Shown: positions 7,310 through 11,717 of the stretch, piece by piece
Numbering within the stretch: position 1 is the stretch's first letter
How the letters are laid out: each line of letters begins with the position of its first letter
Source: DATFYI01 sp035315125
GTDB taxonomy: Bacteria; Chloroflexota; Anaerolineae; Anaerolineales; Anaerolineaceae
Assembly (NCBI GenBank): GCA_035315125.1
Contig: DATFYI010000096.1
Coordinates: 1-11,717, forward strand
DNA: 11,717 nt
Direction of reading: 5' to 3'
Position numbers and translations under genes: made by a program
Notes under the pieces: model-generated
What the model saw: only the letters and a program-made list of their open reading frames with translations
Told to the model about the DNA's origin: nothing
Database searches by the model: none

Positions 7310-9259
7310 TTATGGTTCCCAATCCCATTCGCCGTCGCCGCGCTTATGTTTCTTCTTAATCAGCACCAGGTCTCGATCCGGATCGTATTCTACTTCAACG
7401 GATTTGCGTTTCTTCTTCTTGCCTTTCTTGGTTTTCTTGTCGCCTTCCTCTTCTTCCTCTTCCTCGGTTTCAACCGGTTCAATAACGCCCGGTTTGAGTG
7501 TAAATAATTTATCGAAGGACGCTTCCTCTTCTTCTTCAGGCGAGGCTATTAGCGTTTCTTCGGTTTCAACAACAGGTTTCAATTCTTCTATCACGCCTGC
7601 GACTGGTGCTACTTCTTCCACTTCGCCTGGTTGTATTTCGCCTTTCTCAGAAATTTCGATCTGTTCGCTTGGACCAGAAATTTCGATTGTTGGGGCTTCT
7701 ACCGCCATCTCAGCTTCAGTTGGCAGCACAGGCTCAATTGCGGGAGTTTCTGGGGCTGCTTTTGCCGACAAAATTGGCTCCATCAGAGCTTTGATCTCGG
7801 CCATGGCGCGCGGCCCAATACCTTGCAGCCGGAAAACATCGTCAGGATGAGATTGCATTTGAATTGTCAAATCACCAACCGTGGCAAAACCGGCTTCTTG
7901 AAGAATATACGCCACGTGTTCGGGCAAACCACTGTCCAGGATATTCTTTTCGAAAAGCTCAGCAGGAATTTTCTCGCGCAACTCTTCTTCCAGCGATACA
8001 ACTTCAGTTTTCTTATCGGGTTGGTGGCGAAAACTGGTGCGTTTTTCAATCCGGTCTACAAACTTGGTTAGCACGTCGTATTCTTCTGGTGTCAATGGGC
8101 GTCCATCCGCCTTCTTTACCAGAATCGCATCGATTTGCTCCATGTCTACATCAGCATGCAGCGCAGCCGCCAGCGAAGGGTCTTGTTTTAACTTGGTGAC
8201 TGCATCCAAAGCAGCTTCACTTAAGCTCTTAATATCGATCCGCCAGCTAGTCAGTTTAGCCGCCAGACGGGCGTTTTGGCCATCTCGACCAATCGCAAGA
8301 CTAAGCTGATCTTCCGGTACCACCACGGTGGCAGTTTTGTTGGCCGCGACTTTTTCGTTAAGATAAACACCTACAACCCGAGCCGGACTGATGGCTTTAG
8401 CAATAAAAGCTGCCGGGTCCGGGTTCCATTCGATTACGTCAATTTTTTCATCGTGCAGCTCACGCACAATGGCCTGGATACGTACGCCACGTATACCCAC
8501 ACAGGCGCCAACCGGATCAATTCCGGACTGAGTCGCTGATACAGCTACCTTGGCTCGTTCACCAGGCTCACGGGCTATGGAACGAATTTCAACTACACCG
8601 TGATAAATCTCTGGTACTTCGTTTTCAAGCAGGCGTCTTAGAAAATCACGATGTGTCCTTGATAGAATAATTTGGGGACCGCGCGGGCTATCTTTTACCT
8701 CGGCAACCAGTGCTCGTACACGGTCATGGATGCGGAAGCGTTCGCCTGGTATCATGTCTTTACGGGACATTACCCCTTCAGCTCGCATCTCCATGCCAAC
8801 AGTTAATCCCTGGGCATTAACGGCCTGCACTACACTGCTGACAATCTCGCCCAGTTGCTTTTCATAGTAAGCGAGTTGTGCCTGCCGTTCAGCATCGCGA
8901 ATGCGCTGTTGGATGACCTGGCGAGCGGTCTGAGCAGCCACACGACCAAAATCACGTGGAGTGCTCTCAACCGTTACCATACTCCCGATTTCAGCTTCGG
9001 GGACATAACGGTGCGCCTCGGCCAGGGTAACCTCGGTGCGTGGATCTTGCACCGATTCAACCACTTCTTTTTCGGCAAAAATAACTACCTTACCGGTGTC
9101 CGGGTCGACTTTTGCCTCCACTTTTTGAGCGGTGGAAGCATTGACGGCTCGCCTGTAGGCCGAAACCATAGCCGATTCTAACGCCGTGAGGATTACCTCT
9201 TTCGGCAACTGCTTTTCTTCTAGCACTTCATTGAAGGCCAGGACAAATTCGTTCTTCAT
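7310..9259 (-). CDS. nusA: Transcription termination/antitermination factor NusA
   Basis: NusA binds RNA polymerase and nascent RNA, promoting pausing, termination or antitermination. The 649 residues exceed typical lengths (about 350-500). Domains in order: N-terminal RNAP-binding domain (1-125, with the ESAMVSAYRRA helix), S1 domain (about 140-203, ending ILSRT), KH1 (about 205-280, GACVGIRGVRIQAIVREL), KH2 (about 282-350, LAIGRDGQNARLAAKL), a linker (350-430), and a helix-hairpin-helix repeat (about 430-497, with LQGIGPRAMAEI at 478-489) similar to the acidic-repeat domain of some NusAs. Residues 500-607 are rich in Pro and Glu and end in a Glu run. Residues 608-649 are Lys-rich and finish with EWDWEP. 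ATG 9259 has GGAG 11 bases upstream. It is the first gene of the cluster; rimP is not upstream. Confidence 0.97.
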   Translation of the reverse strand: MKNEFVLAFNEVLEEKQLPKEVILTALESAMVSAYRRAVNASTAQKVEAKVDPDTGKVVIFAEKEVVESVQDPRTEVTLAEAHRYVPEAEIGSMVTVESTPRDFGRVAAQTARQVIQQRIRDAERQAQLAYYEKQLGEIVSSVVQAVNAQGLTVGMEMRAEGVMSRKDMIPGERFRIHDRVRALVAEVKDSPRGPQIILSRTHRDFLRRLLENEVPEIYHGVVEIRSIAREPGERAKVAVSATQSGIDPVGACVGIRGVRIQAIVRELHDEKIDVIEWNPDPAAFIAKAISPARVVGVYLNEKVAANKTATVVVPEDQLSLAIGRDGQNARLAAKLTSWRIDIKSLSEAALDAVTKLKQDPSLAAALHADVDMEQIDAILVKKADGRPLTPEEYDVLTKFVDRIEKRTSFRHQPDKKTEVVSLEEELREKIPAELFEKNILDSGLPEHVAYILQEAGFATVGDLTIQMQSHPDDVFRLQGIGPRAMAEIKALMEPILSAKAAPETPAIEPVLPTEAEMAVEAPTIEISGPSEQIEISEKGEIQPGEVEEVAPVAGVIEELKPVVETEETLIASPEEEEEASFDKLFTLKPGVIEPVETEEEEEEEGDKKTKKGKKKKRKSVEVEYDPDRDLVLIKKKHKRGDGEWDWEP

Positions 9260-9296
9260 CCTACTTTAATCTCCGACAAACTCCCTTTTATACGCA

Positions 9297-9321
9297 GAAA
9301 AGTGGGGGTCACCCACTTTTC
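9297..9321 (-). promoter_or_regulatory. 10-bp perfect inverted repeat in the nusA leader
   Basis: Arms GAAAAGTGGG (9297-9306) and CCCACTTTTC (9312-9321) flank a 5-base loop. In the minus-strand transcript it lies 38-62 bases before the nusA start, just after the proposed promoter. The G/C core followed by U4 in either direction looks like a bidirectional terminator, but both flanking genes start here rather than end. An attenuator in the nusA leader, possibly sensed by NusA itself, or a dimeric protein operator are the likeliest roles. Confidence 0.55.
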
Positions 9322-9358
9322 GTTGCGGTCAAAAACGATCACAACTTCGTGTGTATAA

Positions 9359-9387
9359 ATTTTAACATAGAACTGGAGCGGATGCAA
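9359..9387 (-). promoter_or_regulatory. Candidate promoter for the nusA operon
   Basis: On the minus strand TTGCAT (plus 9382-9387) and TAAAAT (plus 9359-9364) are separated by 17 bases. The -10 matches TATAAT at five of six bases and the -35 at three of six. A start near 9352 would give a leader of about 93 bases containing the 9297-9321 inverted repeat. It is the best-spaced sigma-70-type pair in the divergent region. Confidence 0.45.
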
Positions 9388-9396
9388 GGTATGAAT

Positions 9397-9402
9397 TATA
9401 AT
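9397..9402 (+). promoter_or_regulatory. Candidate -10 element for the membrane protein gene
   Basis: A perfect TATAAT lies inside the palindrome ATTATAAT (9395-9402), so it reads as -10 on both strands. No convincing -35 is found 16-18 bases upstream on the plus strand. A start near 9409 would give a leader of about 47 bases for the gene at 9456. Confidence 0.35.
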
Positions 9403-9441
9403 GATTCCGATCTGAAAACTGGGGTCATCTTTTCATCAATC

Positions 9442-9459
9442 ATGGAAAAACAATCATGA
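9442..9459 (+). other. Five-codon upstream ORF overlapping the start of the membrane protein gene
   Basis: ATG 9442-9444 opens the frame MEKQS and stops at TGA 9457-9459, which overlaps the ATG at 9456-9458 as ATGA. The main gene has no good ribosome site of its own, so translation could be coupled to this mini-frame. Neither start has a strong Shine-Dalgarno sequence, and the arrangement may be accidental. Confidence 0.2.
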
Positions 9460-11372
9460 AACGTTTCGATCTTACCGCCGCTCGGCCTTTATGGGTTGCA
9501 ATTGTTCGTTGGGCTATTATTTTCTTTATCGGTTTATCCATTTACACACTTATATTGATCAACCGTCAACCCATTTTCTTACGTCCTCTTAGTATAGCTA
9601 TTCGTTATAGTTTTACATTCGTGCTGCCCCTGGTCTTTATTGGGATCTATCTGGCCTACATCATCCCCGGTTGGCCAGGAAAAATAATCAGTTTTACTGC
9701 CACCCTATCACTTTTTTCTTTGGCGCTGGCAGGTCTGTGGACCAGCGGGCATTCTGAGCAATACGTGATTGCCAGCCTCATGCCCTGGGTAGATGCATTT
9801 TATTACTATACCGGCGCTCTTAGCGTGCTTGACGGCGGTCTTTTTAATGGACAAGCCGCACGCAGACCTTTCGGAACGACTTTTCTTGTCACTCTCTTAG
9901 GAATTACCGGTCAAAACCTGGAAATAACCCTGGCTCTACTGGTGGTGATGACCGCGGTTGGCTGCTATTTCGCAGCTCGCCAGGTTCAAAACAGCCTGGG
10001 CGCGGTGGCTGGCACGACGGTTTTGGTTCTGCTCTTTTTTTATTATCGTAGCTATAGCGGGACAACCATGACTGAGAGCCTGGGATTAATATCAGGCGCA
10101 ATCGGATTTGTCTTTCTCTGGCGGGCAGCGGTTGAGAAGAACCGCACATTGGCTATGTTGGGACTATTCATCACCACGGTAGGTATGAATGCCCGCGCCG
10201 GTGCATTCATCGAGCTGCCGGCCCTGATTGCGTGGGGTGCATGGGCTTTCAGAAAACAAGGCTTTCTGTCATGGCCCTCATTATTACTGGGAGTCGCTGT
10301 AGTGGGTGCAGGTTTCGTGATCAACACCTGGATGTTCAACCTGTTCGCAGCCCCGGGTAGCGGTGCGAATGCCAGTTTCGCCTATTTATTCTATGGCACC
10401 GCGTTTGGAGGGAAAGGTTGGAGCCAATATTCCTTTGATCATCCGGAGGTATTGAATTTACCGGAGCAAGAACAATATCGCGTGTTAATGGCAATCTCGT
10501 TGGCGCATATCCGCAATGATCCTCTGGATCTTGTAAGAGGGGTGATCCATCAATATTCTTTTGTTTTTTCAATTGGAAATTGGAGTCTATATTCCTATCT
10601 CGTTGGGGATAATAAGATTGTCGTATTGATAAGCCGGCTGATTGTTACAGTATTGGCAATCGTGGGCCTGATCCGCTGTATCATCCAACGGCGCCAGCCT
10701 CTTTATGCCTTGATGCTGGCTGCGATGATTGGAGTTTTATTATCTGTTCCTGGCGCGCCGCCGGGTGATGACGAGGGTATACGCGTTTATGCTGTCAGTA
10801 TCCCTTTTATTGTCAGCCTGCCGGCCATTGGGGCTGGCTACATTCTTCAAAAAATACATATAAAGGCCATTCTCGATCCAACCAACGATCCGGTTCCGGC
10901 TAATTTGGTGATTGGCTCGGCAATAGTCGTTTTGTTTATGACGATTCTGGCGCCCTTGTACTACAAAGCTGCCAGCCGTCCGCCTCAGTATTCGTCAGTG
11001 AGTTGTCCTGTCGGTCAGGACGCGGTGTATATGCGCTTCAACCCGGGCTCGTCCATCAATATCATCAGGGAAAGTGTCTTGAAGTTAGACTGGCTGCCTG
11101 ATTTTCACGAAAGCCGTTTTATCTGGTACATCCATAATTTGCCGCAAAACGAGGTCATCACAGAATTGCAAAAACTTCAAGCGCCGCTGACCATCTTGAG
11201 TGGAGATGAGTTGAAAACTGATCAGGGCGTTTGGATATTTGTTGATTCGAATATAATTCCGGATAAGAACGGAATTGTGGGCGCCTGTGGGAATTGGGAT
11301 ATCACCACAGACATCGCAGCGGCCAGGTTCTTTAAGGCCAGCAGCATGCAATTAGTTTCGTTTAATAAATAA
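9456..11372 (+). CDS. Polytopic membrane protein with C-terminal soluble domain, possible GT-C-type glycosyltransferase
   Basis: The 638-residue protein has roughly ten to twelve hydrophobic membrane segments between about residues 13 and 503, then a soluble C-terminal domain (about 505-638) probably outside the membrane. After the third segment comes a loop with Glu101 and Asp113 (SEQYV...MPWVDAFYYYTGAL) followed by GQAARRPFGTT (132-142). Further on are MTES (205-208) and DDEGIRVYA (438-446). An acidic loop near the first segments, a conserved-looking RRPxG and a late R-Y before a membrane segment are the layout of GT-C enzymes, which transfer sugars from polyprenyl-phosphate donors. I cannot name a specific family, so this is inference. 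ATG 9456 follows directly on a small upstream frame. The gene diverges from nusA and converges on gyrB with 15 bases between stops and no visible terminator. A transporter or unknown membrane protein remains possible. Confidence 0.85.
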   Translation: MKRFDLTAARPLWVAIVRWAIIFFIGLSIYTLILINRQPIFLRPLSIAIRYSFTFVLPLVFIGIYLAYIIPGWPGKIISFTATLSLFSLALAGLWTSGHSEQYVIASLMPWVDAFYYYTGALSVLDGGLFNGQAARRPFGTTFLVTLLGITGQNLEITLALLVVMTAVGCYFAARQVQNSLGAVAGTTVLVLLFFYYRSYSGTTMTESLGLISGAIGFVFLWRAAVEKNRTLAMLGLFITTVGMNARAGAFIELPALIAWGAWAFRKQGFLSWPSLLLGVAVVGAGFVINTWMFNLFAAPGSGANASFAYLFYGTAFGGKGWSQYSFDHPEVLNLPEQEQYRVLMAISLAHIRNDPLDLVRGVIHQYSFVFSIGNWSLYSYLVGDNKIVVLISRLIVTVLAIVGLIRCIIQRRQPLYALMLAAMIGVLLSVPGAPPGDDEGIRVYAVSIPFIVSLPAIGAGYILQKIHIKAILDPTNDPVPANLVIGSAIVVLFMTILAPLYYKAASRPPQYSSVSCPVGQDAVYMRFNPGSSINIIRESVLKLDWLPDFHESRFIWYIHNLPQNEVITELQKLQAPLTILSGDELKTDQGVWIFVDSNIIPDKNGIVGACGNWDITTDIAAARFFKASSMQLVSFNK

Positions 11373-11387
11373 AACAAGAAACAGCGC

Positions 11388-11717
11388 TCAGACATCCAGG
11401 TTCTGGACGTCTTTAGCATGGGTGGTAATAAAACGAGTGCGTGGCGGAACAGCCTCGCCCATCAGCATATCAAAGGTGCGGTCGGCAACGGCTGCGTCAT
11501 CCATGGTCACCAATAATAAGGTGCGATTAGCCGGGTTCATGGTGGTTTCCCATAGCTGGGTTGGGTTCATTTCACCCAGACCTTTGTAACGTTGGATGCT
11601 CGCCTTATCGGCGCTGGTGCCCATTTCCTTGAGAATACGGTCTTTATCTGGGTCCGCATAGGCATAGCTCACCTGGTTCTTGAAGGCAATCCTGTAAAGC
11701 GGAGGTTGGGCAATATA
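11388..11717 (-). CDS. gyrB: DNA gyrase subunit B, C-terminal end (5' part outside window)
   Basis: About 109 C-terminal residues are visible, open to the window edge. They begin YIAQPPLYRI, run through IQRYKGLGEMNPTQLWETTM, the hallmark of the type IIA topoisomerase B subunit, and end in FITTHAKDVQNLDV. GyrB introduces negative supercoils with GyrA, using ATP. The visible part is the end of the TOPRIM region (the RYKGLGEM block) and the C-terminal segment that contacts GyrA; the ATPase domain lies outside. A Val codon at 11672 within the frame could be misread as a start, but the family sequence continues upstream. The NLDV ending favours GyrB over ParE, though ParE is not fully excluded. 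It converges with the membrane protein gene. Confidence 0.92.
   Translation of the reverse strand, partial: YIAQPPLYRIAFKNQVSYAYADPDKDRILKEMGTSADKASIQRYKGLGEMNPTQLWETTMNPANRTLLLVTMDDAAVADRTFDMLMGEAVPPRTRFITTHAKDVQNLDV

Noticed and set aside
7203..7850. Plus-strand frame of 215 codons rich in Ser
   Set aside because: It is the antisense shadow of the Glu- and Lys-rich nusA tail; Glu codons read backwards give Ser and Leu-type codons. It has no family features.
9297..9321. Bidirectional intrinsic terminator
   Set aside because: Both neighbouring genes begin here and diverge, so there is no upstream transcript to end; a leader attenuator or operator fits better.
11373..11387. Terminator between the convergent membrane protein gene and gyrB
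   Set aside because: Only 15 bases with no inverted repeat; any terminator would have to lie inside the opposite coding region.
1..11717. CRISPR array, insertion sequence, integrase or toxin-antitoxin pair
   Set aside because: No regularly spaced repeats, transposase or integrase motifs, or suitable small gene pairs were seen; the region is core housekeeping DNA.

Overview
The window is ordinary chromosomal core DNA from a bacterium, most likely a member of the Chloroflexota (Anaerolineae-like). I base that on the style of the proteins: a short IF2 of 595 residues, a double-length ThyX-type protein, and a NusA with a long acidic then basic tail. I also weigh the gene order. This placement is inference; no 16S gene or other decisive marker is present. 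There are no mobile elements, CRISPR arrays, rRNA genes or canonical tRNA genes.

Layout. Positions 1-267 (+) hold the 3' end of an unrecognised gene. From 9259 down to 282, all on the minus strand, runs one long cluster: nusA, ylxR, infB, rbfA, nrnA (DHH phosphoesterase), truB, ribF and a tandem ThyX-like gene. Divergent from nusA, across a 196-bp promoter-bearing spacer, is a 638-residue multi-pass membrane protein (9456-11372, +), possibly a GT-C-type glycosyltransferase. It converges on the C-terminal end of gyrB (11388-11717, -), which runs off the right edge.

How the genes fit together. The minus-strand cluster is the classic transcription/translation operon. NusA acts on RNA polymerase, YlxR is a small RNA-binding protein, IF2 starts translation, RbfA matures the 30S subunit, NrnA degrades very short RNAs, and TruB makes tRNA pseudouridine 55. 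RibF (FMN/FAD synthesis) and a flavin-dependent thymidylate synthase relative close it, with overlapping reading frames. That pairing puts FAD supply directly before a family whose members use FAD. RimP and the L7Ae-like protein, often found in such operons, are not here.

The points most worth a second look are four. First, the ThyX-like protein consists of two ThyX-type halves whose signature motifs have decayed in a complementary way. Second, a 194-nt spacer before infB can fold into several stems. Third, there is a 10-bp inverted repeat in the nusA leader. Fourth, NusA has an unusual C-terminal tail. I do not see a clearly new multi-gene system here.
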